DNA of 64,000 nt from NCBI GenBank assembly GCA_037953625.1, contig CM075651.1:142132501-142196500 (forward strand), written 5' to 3'. A program made the position numbers and the translations under genes. The notes below the pieces were generated by a model, which was given only the letters and a program-made list of their open reading frames with translations, had not been told where the DNA came from and searched no databases. Shown in pieces: positions 44,880-57,140 of the stretch; position 1 is the first letter of the stretch, and each line of letters opens with the position of its first letter. This DNA comes from Crotalaria pallida. Its lineage: Eukaryota; Streptophyta; Magnoliopsida; Fabales; Fabaceae.

Positions 44880-45128
44880 CTCTTTCCAATCCTATATATA
44901 AGCCCCCTTTGAAGATGTTTTTTTGTCTTTAATATAAGCTTAATTTCCAATTTCCAATCGCAATAATTATTCATTTTCCATAAAAACCCCTATTTGCTAA
45001 AAAAATTTTAGATTCTCTATAATAATTATAAGGGTACTTTTGAAAAAATATATCAAATATTTACATTTCCAATAATACTAACAATACTAACTAATTTTTT
45101 AGATTAATTTCCTATAATAATTATAGAG
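44880..45128. mobile_element. Stowaway-like MITE, family B, right end cut
   Basis: CTCTTTCCAATCCTATATAT start after TA, followed by AAGCCCCCTTTGAAG as in the copy at 37152. The right end is missing where an LTR begins at 45131, so the LTR probably inserted into this MITE. Confidence 0.6.
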
Positions 45129-45403
45129 GTTGTAACACCCCAATTTGGTAACTTGAAAATAAAGTTATTTATTAATATTGGTTAGTGAAATTTGGGGTAT
45201 TTTTTTTTTTTTAAAGTTAGTGATTCAAACCAAGTTGATTTCAAAACCAGTCTATCTCTTTTTTTTTTTTTTTTGAAAGGCAAAGGAAAATTTTATTAAA
45301 CAACACAGTGAACCAGAAAGTTCACTAAAAAAGTGCCGTACAACCAGACAATTCAATCAACAGAGAACTACACCCCAGCAAGATAATAGTTCCACTTTGG
45401 TGT

Positions 45404-48400
45404 TTACACAGCGATAAAACATTCCCAAGGGTTGGATACCCAATTCACATAAGATATCCCAGCTAAACCTGCATGGTTGAGTCTAATAATTGACCAAAAA
45501 TGAAATCTAATTCTCTCTATCAAACTATCAAAACAGAACCTATCATTTTGGAATATAACCTTGTTTCTAGTTTTCCAAATTTCCCAAATTATTATTAGCC
45601 ACAAATTTATCCAGTCCTTCTTCTTTTTTCCTTTGATGTGCAGCAGCCCGGCATGATAGAAAACAGTAGAGCAAAACTGAGACGGCATTACGATGTTGAG
45701 ATTGAACCAAGAATAGCACTCCTGCCAAATTTTATAAGATATAGAACAAGATAAAAACAAGTGATTTGCATTTTCATCAAATGATCCGCATAACACACAC
45801 TTGATGTCTTCACTTTGAGGAATGATACCACGCCTTCGAAGGTTCTATCTTGTTGGGACTCCATTATGCATAATTATTCTCCAAGCGAAAGCCGCCACTT
45901 TTAGAGGTGCATTGTTGTTCCAAATCAGTCTTAATGCTTGAACCAAAAGAGATTCTTCAAAAATGTGGTTACCTTGAATTGCAAAGTATGCTGTTCTTGC
46001 TGAATACTCTCAGTTTTCCGCATGTTTCCAAATCCATTTGTCTTCTTCATCCGGCTTTAAAGATACATGTTCCAAATCCCTGTATAAAGAGGATAAAGCA
46101 TCCTGTTCCCAGGAATAAAGTTCTCTCCTCCAATTAATATTCCACTTCCACACTCCGTCCTCCCAAAAACCATTTGATTGGACAAAGGACTCTTTTTCAA
46201 CCGCAATTTGATACAGTCTGTGATACTTCCTATTTAGAGCTTCCTCTCCCACCCAAATATCTTTCCAGAAAAGAGTATCCACCCCATTTCCTAGTGACCT
46301 CCTTACTCCTTTTTCTACCCAACCCAAATCCCCTCCTGTACAAACGTTTCCCAAACTCCCCAAATCTCTCCACCAAGAAGAACCCTTTTTAAATGTTATC
46401 CCTACTTCATTTATACTTCCCCTTTGAATATCCAACCCATATTTTGATTTCACTGCCTTACACCATAATGAATTAGTTTCATTTAAAAGCCTCCATCTCC
46501 ATTTTCCTACCAAAGCTAAAGTGAAAAACTCCAAATTTTTTATTCCCAATCCTCCTTCATCTTTTGATTTACAAACCTTATCCCAACTAACCCAACACAC
46601 CTTCCTATTCTCACCCTTTCCCCCCATAAGAAACTCCTTTGTATTTTATTTAATTTATTGATTACACATTTAGGTGCTTTAAAGAAAGAGAAAAAATAGG
46701 GAGGTAGAGAGTATAGTACCGATTTCAGAAGAGTGATTCGGCCTCCGAGAAATAAGTGTTTCCTCTTCCAGGTTGAAAGTCTACACCTTAGAGCATCAAA
46801 AGCAGGATTCCAGGTAGAGATTCTGCGATGATTAGCACCCAGAGGAATTCCCAGATATTTGAAAGGTACTACTCCCACCTTACAGTTAAGCTTGTAAGCC
46901 CACAAATCTGAATTATGCGGTGAAGATTTTACTCCAATGATGCTGCTTTTAGAAAAATTAATTTTCAGCCCCGAGCATAATTCAAAGCACCTCAAAACAC
47001 TTTTCATCACCACCACGTTTTGATCACAAATTTCTCCAACAATCAGTGTGTCATCTGCATATTGTAGGTGAGAGACAGTCACATTTTCTCTGCCCACTTT
47101 GTATCCTCTGAACATGCCTTTTTGAACAACATTTCTCATCAAACCACTCAATCCTTCTGCCACCATGAGGAACAGAAAAGGTGCCAAAGGATCACCTTGC
47201 CTCGATCCTTTCTCCATGATAAATTCATTTGTTGGACTCTCATTTACTAATACTGAGACAGAAGAGTTGCGGATACATTCACTGATCCACTTTCTCCACT
47301 TTTTACAAAAGCCCAGCCTCTCCATCATGTAATCAAGGAAGCCAAAATTGACTGAATCGTACGCCTTTTCAAAATCTACTTTGAAAATCATACAAGGTCT
47401 ATTTTTTGTTTTTGCCTGATGTATAATTTCATTCATCACTACTACCCCATCAAGAATAGATCTCCCCCCCCCCCACAAAAGCTGACTGAACTTCTGATAT
47501 TACACCCCCAATCACCTTTTTCAATCTTGCTGCCAGTAATTTTGAAATTATTTTGTACATACAACCAACCAAGGAGATTGGCCTATAATCATTTAAACTA
47601 AGCGGGCAATCCTTTTTAGGAATTAAAACAATAAAGGAAGCATTAGTACCTCTAGGCCACCTTCCATTCAAGTGAAAATCTGAAACCATTCGACAAATGT
47701 CAATCTTCAGCACTTCCCAGAATTTCTTTATGAATTTAAAATTAAAACCGTCTGGTCCGGGGCTTTTGTCTCCGTCGCATTCCCATACTGCTCTCATTAT
47801 TTCTTCTTCATCAAAATATTTTGTCAAAGCCTCCCTGTCCTAATCTTCAAGTTGCTTGAATTCAATACCATCTAGGACTGGTCTCTCCCACTGTGATTCA
47901 CCAAATCTCTGCTGAAAAAAAATCTTTGACGTGCTCCTTTACTGCTTGGGGTTCATCGATCCACTCTCCATTAAATTCAACGCCTGGAATTGCAAGTCTT
48001 CTTCTGTTTCTATTAATTATGGCATGAAAAAAGCTTGTATTTGCGTCTCCCTCCTTAAGCCATCTTATCCTTGATTTCTGGATAAGAAGGCTTTCTTTTT
48101 GTTTTGAAAGCCTCCAAACATCTGAAGTAGCAGCCCTTCTTTCTTCTATTTCTTGACAAGTCAGGTCCATGTTTTCCATTAAACGATCCAAGCTATCTAG
48201 TTTTAGCGTGGCATCCTGTAACAAATTGTCCAAATCGTCGCAAAAAGATCTGTTACATTCCTTCAAAGAAATTTTCAGCTTCTTTAATTTTTCTTTTAAA
48301 ATAAAAGCTCCCCACCCTTGAACGGAGAACTTGTTCCATTCCTCTTTAACAAATTGTTCGAATTTGTAATCCTCTAGCCAGAAATTATTGGTTCTGAACG

Positions 48401-49126
48401 ACTTTGGGCCACAATTCTTCACATCACAAGAAAGTAGGATTGGGCAGTGATCTGATAACTCTCTTCGAAGAGCCACTTGTCTGATGTCATTCCACTTCTG
48501 ATTCCAGGCCTCACTGATCAACACCCTGTCTATTCTGCTAGCAGCTTTGCCATTTGGTTTGAACCAAGTATATTTGCGCCCGAACAACGGTAAATCAATA
48601 AGCTCCAGGTCGTTTATGAATTGTTTAAACTCCAACCATTCTTTCTTCTCTTCTCTAAGCACAATTCCTTTTCTCTCCTCGCGTCCTTTTACACAATTAA
48701 AGTCACCCGTGATACACCAAAGCCCATCTCCCAATCTATTTTTTATTTCTAAAACTTCGTTCCAAAAAGACGCTTACTGCTCAAATTATTTGGACAATAA
48801 ACGTTCATAATTTTGCATGACTCCAAATCTCTAACAAAAGCTCCTTGGAACAAAATAAAGTTGTTTCCAAAATAAATTGACGAAGCATTCAAAATTTGGC
48901 AATTTCATAAGCATAACAGCCCACCAGATCTTCCGTTAGCAGATAAATAAGCAAAATCATAATTATCTCCCCCCCACAACAAATCACATACAGTTCTATC
49001 AAAATTATCCATCTTTGTTTCTTGAATACAGATAAAATCAATCGAATTGCTTCTTACCAGACTTCTTATCATCTTCTTCTTTAAACTCCCTCCTAAGCCT
49101 CTGATGTTGATGGAAACTATCTTCAT
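45404..49126 (-). pseudogene. LINE ORF2: endonuclease, reverse transcriptase, zf-RVT
   Basis: Begins MKIVSINIRGLGG with IQETK (APE-type endonuclease motifs), then TGDFNCV, RIDRVLI and LSDHCPI. The reverse transcriptase part has SPGPDGF, FIVLIPKK, YRPISLVGC, SRQGDPLAPFLF and the catalytic LQYADDTLIV, followed by FKYLGIPLG. The C-terminal part has GLGIKNL, VKSKYG and CVLCGSFDENANHLFLSC, then IWEIWKTRNKVIF and a stop at 45404. About 1240 codons, normal for plant L1 ORF2. Frame changes lie between 49126 and 48734, near 47860, at an 11-C run (47464-47474) and near 46580; stops occur near 46010, 45830 and 47840. The encoded enzyme would nick and reverse-transcribe by target-primed reverse transcription; this copy is dead. 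Confidence 0.92.
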
Positions 49127-51543
49127 TTGTCATCATTTGTATCCCATCTTCTTCTCCTCTTGTCTGTTGTGTCTCTGACCTCTATATCTATCATTCTTTC
49201 TATAATTTCATCATCATTACCTTTCCCAGATACTCCCAAATTTCCAATCTTCCAAAGGTCTTCTGCTTCTGCACGACGTTCATCATGTGAAATAAGAGAA
49301 ATAGATCCAGTATTTGAGCTGCTAGAAACAACTGTCGCAGCTGGAGTGATCTGGCTATTTGACATATCTGGAACATCTTGTAAAGCCTCAGAACGTTGAG
49401 CATTTCTGTCAATACTCTTGGCTCGAGCTTCATGGAATGATTGGCCCTCACCTTCACCTCCCAAGTCAATCCAGAATTCTTTCTAAGCAATCAGATCACG
49501 TTGCCTCCTTGCTTTATTCTGCTTCTTCTTCTTCTTCTTCTTCTTCTTCTTCTTCTTCTTGTGCTTCATCTTTTTCTTCTTAGATCTTCGAGAAATCTTG
49601 ATTTGAGCTTCATCCTCGTGACTTCCTCTCTAAGTTTCATCTTCGGTAAAAGATTATGTTTTTGTCGTCCCACTTTCATGCTTATTGTTGATCGAACAAT
49701 TTACCCCTTCATCCCCCTCCTCTCTATCCACCAACTCCTTCTCAAAGTGTACCATTTGTTGACTTGGTTGATGATTCGAAGTCCTCTCATCCCCAGCAGC
49801 TTCTAGATCCGCAGTCCCATTCATGTTGCTGTCCAGCGGAAGAATTGGGCTTTGATTCTCATTAACTTTTGCAGGTCCACCGAATTGAATATTGTTTTAT
49901 GAGTTATGAGTGTAATTAGGCCCATTAAGCCCACTGTTGCACAAACCAGGTTCACCCCCTTCACTCAAAAATCTGTCCTTCTCAATGCCTCCAATACCAA
50001 AACTAGGCCCACCCTTACATACATCACCATAACCCCCTAAGACATAATCAGGCCCAAACTTGCCAGCTCCCAAAACACCCTCAGTCTCGATATTGGGCCC
50101 AGACTTGCGGTTGCCATTCTCACACCCGGAACCATAATTCAAAACAACTTTTCCATTTGAATTAGGTTCCGTTGCCAACTTAGGGGGTTCATTATTTTCC
50201 TTGCTGCAATTAAAGCTGCACACTTCACCACATTTGTTTATATTTTCAATGTGAAAACTTTCCCCTCCATGATTAACTGCATTAATTAACTGTAATATCC
50301 TCTCTGTCTGTTCATCTTCTTCTTCCTGACCTCTTCCAACTCCATTGGGTGACCCTTGATCTTCCAACGAATCAGGTACCCACTCAATGGAAAAATCATC
50401 TTCTATATCCTTATAGCAATTCTTCAACGAGTCTTCTTATGATGAATCACAAAAGCTTGTATCTGTGTCATCTAAACAGCAATCGCCACCCTCAAGATAT
50501 TTTTTCGGATTACTTTGCACCAGGCTTTCTTCCATGATCTTGATTCCAAAAATCTTACCATTAATCATGATTCTCATAACCGTATTGATGTATCCCTGTG
50601 CTAAAGTCTTGATTTGTATCCTTGCAATATCAATTTTGGATCTATCTCTGGTTTCATTATCAGTTTTTATAAAAGACCCGAATTTGCTGGTTAAAACCTT
50701 AAAAAAGGATTCATTCCAAGCCTGTAAAGGAATTCCTCCACAATTAAGCCATGTAATATGATATCCTGCTATATCATTCTCCTCCCACGGTTTGATATAG
50801 ACAAACCAGTTAGAAAAAAATTCCTCAGTATCCTTCAAAATTTCCATAATCTCCTCACCTTCTAAAGGCATTAATAACATCAGATCACCACCCATATGAA
50901 GAGTTTTGATTGTTGTAATTCCTTCTTCTTGCATTGCATCGTGAATGCCTTCCACCATCTCTAATTCTCTGAGTTTTCCGACATGTGCTCCTTTCAGCCA
51001 TCCCCATTCCTTTTCTTCAATCCTCACCGTCATACCCTTCCAATCTGGGTCTTCTTCCTTGCCACGGTCTTCTCCTCCCCTTGCTGGTCTCTGTGGGTTT
51101 GTATTCTGTCTCAGAGCCTGTGCATAAGAAAGACCTCATTTGTTGTTATATGCATTTTTCTGCAAAATTGTTGCCCTATGCGTTGTTGTGTCTCCTTGCT
51201 TATCGTTTCTATTATATTTTGTTAAATTCACAAAGACCTTCTTACTTCCAATGATCATCTTATCCAGTTGCTTCTCCAAGTCCTTGGTGTCCCTCACGTG
51301 CTGATATCTTATAAAAGCAAATTTGTCCCCAATTTTGTTCCTTTTCAAAGGAATGAATACGTCAACTACTCTCCCCCATCTCTGAAATGTTTTCCATAAC
51401 TCTTTTGTACCCCAATCATCTGGAAATTTGGTCACGTAGAAGGTTACTGTTTCATTGCTAAATCTCCCCTGGAATCCTGGTCTTGTACGTGTAGATCTTT
51501 CCCACCCTTCTTTAAAAACACCTTCTTTCGTTTTGCCTGTCAC
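49123..51543 (-). pseudogene. LINE ORF1: RRM-type RNA-binding protein
   Basis: A single frame of about 807 codons from 51543 to 49123 with six internal stops (at 51136, 50437 and 49897, and three between 49660 and 49480) but no frameshift. The N-terminal part has an RRM-like fold signature: VTFYVTKFPDDW, GRVVDVFIP, KFAFIRY and KKVFVNLTKY. The middle region (MVEGIHDAMQEEG, WLNCGGIPLQAWN) is typical of plant LINE ORF1, and a 13-residue Lys run is encoded by a CTT microsatellite (49522-49560). The stop TGA overlaps the ORF2 ATG as ATGA (49126-49123). ORF1 proteins coat the LINE RNA. Joining the frame across stops is my inference from continuous phase. Confidence 0.88.
49522..49560. repeat. (CTT)n microsatellite coding poly-Lys in ORF1
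   Basis: Thirteen CTT triplets, read as AAG on the minus strand within the LINE ORF1 frame. Confidence 0.9.
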
Positions 51544-51594
51544 TCTTCCTAATCTGCCTAGGTTTAGAAGTCCTCTCTCTCACAACTCTATGTT

Positions 51595-51597
<3 letters not shown>

Positions 51598-51630
<33 letters not shown>
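51598..51630. repeat. (CT)n microsatellite in the LINE 5' leader
   Basis: Alternating CT over about 33 bp, just inside the 5' end of the minus-strand LINE. Confidence 0.9.
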
Positions 51631-51637
<7 letters not shown>

Positions 51638-53267
51638 TAGAAGTCCTTCCTAGGTTCACCAGTCTATCTCTTAACTTTGTAAAATAAGACATTTGATCGA
51701 AACAGGATTTAAAGTTGTATAAAGAATATCTAACGTTTTAAGTATGAATCTTTGGTTTTCATAAAGATATTTAGGAGTCGTGATATAAAAGATTTACCAA
51801 CAGCTTATTTTATAACCAAGCTTGAAATTGACTAAAAGTTTGTCACAGTTTTATCGGTTTAAAAGTTTCACTCTTACTCATATTAAAAATATACATTAGG
51901 GTTACACTTGTAGTACATAGCAAAAGGTCCTGACAAAACATCTGCTGTAAAAACCTATACCAACTATTCTAACCGTCATCTTCGTCTTCGAGAAGTCCAT
52001 CAGAATCTGTTGACGATGATGTCCTGCTCCACACTGAAGCTAAAGTCGTCAAGCAGCGATCATACGCCTTCATTCGAAGTATAGTCTCCAGCAGCACCGC
52101 CTTTTAGAACCCAAGGTTCAATAGATACATGCACAAGAAGAAGTAGAGAGAGTAAGTTATCTGAATGGACTTATTCCCATCGACGGTTTGGGATTACACT
52201 ATTAATAATATTAAGAACAACATAAAAATAATAAAGATACAAATACTCTACAACCAATTACAATGTAAATTATGCATTGGTGTATCCATCTAAAAGCTCT
52301 CTCTCAAAGTAATCCCACTTAATCTCAGATCATAGTATCCATTCTTAGTAAGGCCAAGGGTTTACATCTCCTCGATACCAACTGCCTAATCGGAAGCAAC
52401 CAGGAGTACAGGATCTATAACACACCGGCATACTGAGTAATCTGGCACAAAATAATAATATGACGTCAGCCTGGGAAGGTGCATAAGCACGGTGCCCATC
52501 TCGTCGTGTTCAAGATCCCTCTCCCTGATCCAAATTTAGTCAAAGGGGGCGACAGTCGTCTATCTAGTGATCATGTAGTACTTCAGCCACGACATGGACT
52601 AACCGCAGGTCAACCCAGCCCCTTATGGCTTTTTCCCACCTAGACAGACATCTCTTGGCTTCTTGACGTATCACTGTCATTGCCTTCCTCTCTCCTAATC
52701 ATCCGTATTCCAAAAAGGTAAATAACGTGTCTTCCTCTCCTCTACTAAAAGGGTAAGGATTCTCTCTTATTCGCAAGGCCAAAAATTCCGATTTCTCATT
52801 GTCGACCCAACCAAAGACATCTCCAACCAACGTGGAATGCTTCTACCTGTGGGACTCAACCACAATAATCCAAAATCTCATAATGGCACATACCAGCACT
52901 GGGCTCAAAAGCCAAAAATCACCAAATGCACATAACGTGTTCCAATAAACCAACATCTCAACAAAGATAGGCACCGGGGCTCAAAGGCCAAAAATCACCA
53001 ATGGCACAAACATGTGTGCCCAAGGAGACAGAGCTATGACAGGGGCATGTCTTACAGACCAGGCAAGGGAAAAAATATATTTTACTGTCGTCCAAGAAAA
53101 TATCACAATGCTCTGCTCAAACAATAATTTTCAAAAATCTTTGTGCCATATCCAACAAGTTCAAAACACTTGTGCCATATCCAATCAAGTCTCAAACACT
53201 TGTGCCATATTCAATCCATCGTCCAACAATAGCAGTAACTACTGCAAGGGAACCTAGTCTCAAATAA

Positions 53268-53660
53268 CTTTTTTTTGAACAACAAAGCAAACAAATAACA
53301 TTAAACAAATAAAAGGAGCACAAGGGGTACTCCCATCCCCAATCAAACAACTTACAATTGATTCAAACACTCCAAAGGGTTTAACAGCCAATTTCCAATT
53401 GAATAATTCACAGTATTATTGTGAGCTTTAAAAAGAGTCCAAAATTGAACATTTATTTGTTCCAAGACTTCCTATGCTCCAGCATCTTCATCTTCGAATA
53501 TTAATTTGTTTCTTGATTTCCAGATGTTCCAAAGAATGACGAACAATAGAGTATTCCACCAAATTTTTGCTTTGTTATGTAACTTAAGCAACATGTTGTA
53601 AAAAATTCATTTTCCCATCCTTGTGCAAAGGCAGAAAAAGATTGAATTGCGCATAATGCA
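53268..53660 (-). pseudogene. 5'-truncated LINE, ORF2 C-terminal end
   Basis: The minus strand reads WWNTLLFVILWNIWKSRNKL, IFEDEDAGA, a stop, EVLEQINVQFWTLFKAHNN, then SIGNWLLNPLECLNQL and a stop, and continues into a 3' untranslated part ending in an A-run (T-run at 53271-53278). This is the last segment of a plant LINE ORF2. It differs clearly from the full-length LINE next to it. The upstream boundary near 53660 is approximate. Confidence 0.75.
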
Positions 53661-53833
53661 TAATGATATAAATGACATGAGACTGAATGTTTCATAAATT
53701 AAAATACAACATACATATAATCCAATCGAAATCTTTCTCTCATCTGACGATGGGTAATGCATCATGCATAATGATATAAATGACATGAGACTGAATGTTT
53801 CATAAATTAAAATACAACATACATATAATCCAA
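53658..53833. repeat. 68-bp direct repeat, two exact copies
   Basis: The segment beginning GCATAATGATATAAATGACA occupies 53658-53725 and 53766-53833, separated by 40 bp. I saw no differences between the copies, so the duplication looks recent. Confidence 0.85.
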
Positions 53834-54373
53834 CAATAACATAATATGATATAGGGTCAAAGCTATTCATATAAGACGGTACCATCCAAAGTCATAAAAT
53901 TTACCGTACTTATACTACTATTGTGCCTGTACAGACCACTACTCCGACTTTGAGAGGGTACATAGTGCCTTAATATTATCAATAGAAACCAAAGTGTCTT
54001 AAGATAACTTTTCTCTTAGTTTGATTGGTTCAATCATAGTTTACTCGGAGTGTTGTTTTCACCGCTTGCTCCTCTCATGCGTTTTCCTTTAAACAAAACG
54101 ACAGGCAAATAAATTCTATAAGCATTTTATTTTAAACCACAAATGCATTTTGATTGTAAACCACTTAGGTGTGATGTCTTTAAGTTATAAAAACATCAAG
54201 GCCAAAGATCATATATTTTTCTTTAAAGAATTAAAGGGTGTTGGCCAACCTTCAGGAGTTGAATTCACCGTAAAACGTCATTTGTCGCACATAGTTTTGA
54301 TATATCATTAAAGAGATTCATTTAAACTATTGGAGTTGAGTAACTTAATTGAATGCTCATTTTAAAAAATCAA
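53834..54373. other. Intergenic, nothing recognised
   Basis: No gene, RNA or repeat boundary was supported. Confidence 0.35.
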
Positions 54374-54653
54374 GGCTTAATTGCACTTTTGGTCCCTCAA
54401 TTATCACAATTTAGCGATTTTGGTCCTCCCGTTTTTAATTTGGCGATTTTGGTCCCCACATTTTGATAAGTTGCAATTTTGGTCCCTCCGTCAACTATTC
54501 CGTCAGCCACGTCAGCAAGGTTAACGGAATAGTTGGCGGAGGGACCAAAATCGCAACTTATCAAAACGTGGGGGACCAAAATCGCCAAATTAAAAACGGG
54601 GGATCAAAATCGCTAAATTGTGATAATTGGGGGACAAAAAGTGCAATTAAACC
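54374..54653. repeat. Foldback element 1, near-perfect 280-bp palindrome
   Basis: GGCTTAATTGCACTTTTGG, TTAGCGATTTTGGTCC, TTTGGCGATTTTGGTCCCCA and TTGATAAGTTGCAATTTTGG on the left are mirrored in order on the right, around a loop region with CAGCCACGTCAGCAAGG. Arms are about 130 bp. The terminal style fits Mutator-derived MITEs; no TSD was shown. Confidence 0.85.
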
Positions 54654-54659
54654 TTGATA

Positions 54660-55275
54660 TTAATGTTATCTCTTAGTAGTGCATCCCTTTGTAATTATAT
54701 TATGTAACGTTTTTTTCCTCTGTTTTTAGTTGTGCACTTGATTCTAAGAGTGCCACTGGTTCTATGAAATTTGAAAAAAAATTGCTTTTCTTGACAAAAA
54801 TAAAATAAAAATTGATGGATTGTTAAATTGATTGTATTTTAGCGGTTATTCATGAATTCTTTGTCTCGTTTATTCATGGGCCAACTCATTTATTTCTAGC
54901 ATAAACCAACTTAAATGAGATGTTCTAGAATAAATGAGATGGTTTTAATTGTCTTTTAAGATGGTTTTATTCATGTAGTAACAAGATTATATGTAATGAA
55001 AAAAATACGAACAAATGTCCCAACGGAACTTATAAAAAAGATATATGTAATTTAAATATATTGAAAATTGTAACTTTTAAGTTCAAAAAAACTTTTACAA
55101 CAAATTTTATCATTTACATGTGATAACACAATATTAATAATGAAAAATATTGACAACACTAAAAAAAGAACTTTAGAACATATGTCTAATAAATATAGTG
55201 CAATTTGAACTGTTAAAATATGTCAGGGGTCCCTGTAGTTTGGGTCTCTTTTGTCAGATACCCTTGTTCTTTTGT
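54660..55275. other. Spacer between two foldback elements
   Basis: AT-rich. A short GTCAGGGGTCCCTGTAGTTT phrase at 55223 recalls the end of another TIR family. No gene. Confidence 0.35.
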
Positions 55276-55551
55276 TCTTAATTGCACTTTTGGTCCCTCA
55301 ATTATCATAATTTAGCGATTTTGGTCCCCCTTTTTAATTTGGCGATTTTGGTCCCCACGTTTTGATAAGTTGCGATTTTGGTCCCTCCACCAACTATTTC
55401 GTTAACCTTGCTGACGTGGCTGACGAAATAGTTGACGGAGGGACCAAAATTGCAACTTATCAAAACGTGGGGACCAAAATCGCCAAATTAAAAACGGGAT
55501 GACCAAAATCGCTAATTTGTGATAATTGAGAGACCAAAAGTGCAATTAAGT
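55276..55551. repeat. Foldback element 2, opposite orientation
   Basis: Same arms as the element at 54374. The loop reads CCTTGCTGACGTGGCTGACG, which is the reverse complement of the loop of element 1, so the two copies are inverted relative to each other. Confidence 0.85.
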
Positions 55552-56135
55552 CAAAAATCAATTACTTTGCTGGTCCGGAATTTTCAAGCGCTAAAATCAC
55601 ATTTTTACACTTTTAATCGTCGTTACCGGTTCTTAAATTTGTACCCGACTGAATTAAATAATTTAGTAACACTTCCCATGGTTGGTTCTTCAAATTAAAA
55701 ATATTAGAAACCATTTTTGGTTACTGTTCATACAGTAGCTATTTTTGAAATAACCTTTTTTTTTATCCAAAATTTCCTTATTTCTTATTTTGAAGGCTAT
55801 GTGAACGCTTAGAACAGTAATTATAAATTGGACTATTTTTTGATGTCCTCTTTTTGTTTTGAGTGTCCTACATAGTTTCTAGTCCTTTCAAAAATTTATT
55901 TTCTTCCTTTTATATTTAACGAGTCTATGGTTAAGAATTACTAACAATTTTTGCATATTAAAAACGTAATGATTCGTTTATTCGCTTCGCGTAAACTTTG
56001 GACTGCTTAATACGACGGAGATCGATACTCGTACAATTCGAAAACGTTTTTTCAAACTCTTGGGCAGCAAGGTACTCTTGGCCCAAAATTAATTTTTCAA
56101 AGTTACAAAATTTGTCCAACACTTTGTACTTTTGG
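55552..56135. other. Intergenic or old repeat, unassigned
   Basis: No coding frame was supported. Minus-strand phrases such as TTGGGCCAAGAGTACCTTGC resemble retrotransposon LTR text, but no boundary could be drawn. Confidence 0.3.
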
Positions 56136-56750
56136 TGCAACACCTTTTAATTAATTATCCTTAATTTCCCTTATATTAAAATATAGACTTAAAAATTCCT
56201 TTTTAAATTATAAAAATCAACCGTCAAACGGACGGAGTTTCGTTTGTTTTTCGGACTTTTCCAAATCTTCAACCTGATAAACACATTTATATAATATCAA
56301 CACTAGCCAGCAGGGCTCAAATATAAATATATATGCATCACATAGTTGCCCTATTGGCTCAAGAGTAGAACATCGGTACCAGTTTGTCAGAGTGCCAGCA
56401 AAATGCTAAGTATGTAAATCAAGAGGCCATAACCACAACTATGCCCAAAAATGAATCATAAACCATGCACAAATGAAACTATCCTAAGCCTCACTCAAAA
56501 AGCATATACAGCACATATACATCAAATAGTACGGAGGCTTAGGTCAAAAACAAATACATCTAAATCCCAACCCTACTCTCCCTGTGAGGGAGAGTAATCC
56601 TGCTCGGCCGATCCTGGTGTATACTCCGACTCAGTACCTGAAAAATGGTAAGCAGGTGAGTATTACACAATAAAATAGGGAAGCAGTTTCTATTATGCTA
56701 TACTAAACCACCAGGCCAAACACAAATATTCATATAGCACTACTAGAAAA

Positions 56751-57140
56751 GTCCGATTTAGAGACGGAAATTAGAGACGGATATTTTCCGTCTCTATTGG
56801 AGACGGAATTAGCGACCAAAATTGAGCATTAGAGACGGAATTTCAACAAAATTTTTAATTATCCAAAAAAAATATTTGGTGACGGAAAATTTCAGAATTA
56901 GAGACGGAATATTCCGTCTCTGAGAATGCCGTCTCTGACACCGTCTCTAAAACAGTCTCTAATCGTCTTTTTATCAAAGATAGAGACGGAAATTTCCGTC
57001 TCTAACGAATTATTTGGCAGAGACGGAACATTTCCGTCTCAAACATAAAAAATATAAATTATAAAAATACATATTTTTGTCAGAGACGGAACATGGCTGT
57101 CTCTAAACTCAAAACAACTAATTTTCCGTCTCTAAAATTA
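56751..57140. repeat. Left subterminal repeats of the CACTA element
   Basis: AGAGACGGAA, GACGGAATTT and their complements TTCCGTCTCT recur in both orientations through this zone. In En/Spm-type elements such words bind the element's own TnpA-like protein. Confidence 0.9.

Larger units (their letters stand above)
45261..51657 (-). mobile_element. Full-length L1-type LINE, inactive
   Basis: A poly(A) tail (T-run to 45274 on the plus strand), two ORFs and a 5' leader, bounded by the perfect 15-bp duplication ACCAGTCTATCTCTT at 45246-45260 and 51658-51672. The 5' leader has a GA microsatellite (plus-strand CT at 51598-51630). ORF1 and ORF2 together show at least seven in-frame stops and four frameshifts, so it cannot move by itself. 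A complete structure with an intact TSD but broken frames points to an old full-length insertion. Confidence 0.93.
45131..53260 (+). mobile_element. Gypsy-type LTR or element remnant, split by a LINE
   Basis: TGTAACACCCCAATTTGG at 45131 is a standard Gypsy LTR start. The sequence is interrupted by the LINE (45261-51657) and resumes at 51673 with non-coding LTR-like DNA to about 53260, including near-repeats of CCAAAAATCACCAA (52912, 52989) and of CACTTGTGCCATAT (53168, 53199). The right end was not located and no gag or pol is visible, so whether it is a solo LTR is uncertain. Confidence 0.5.
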
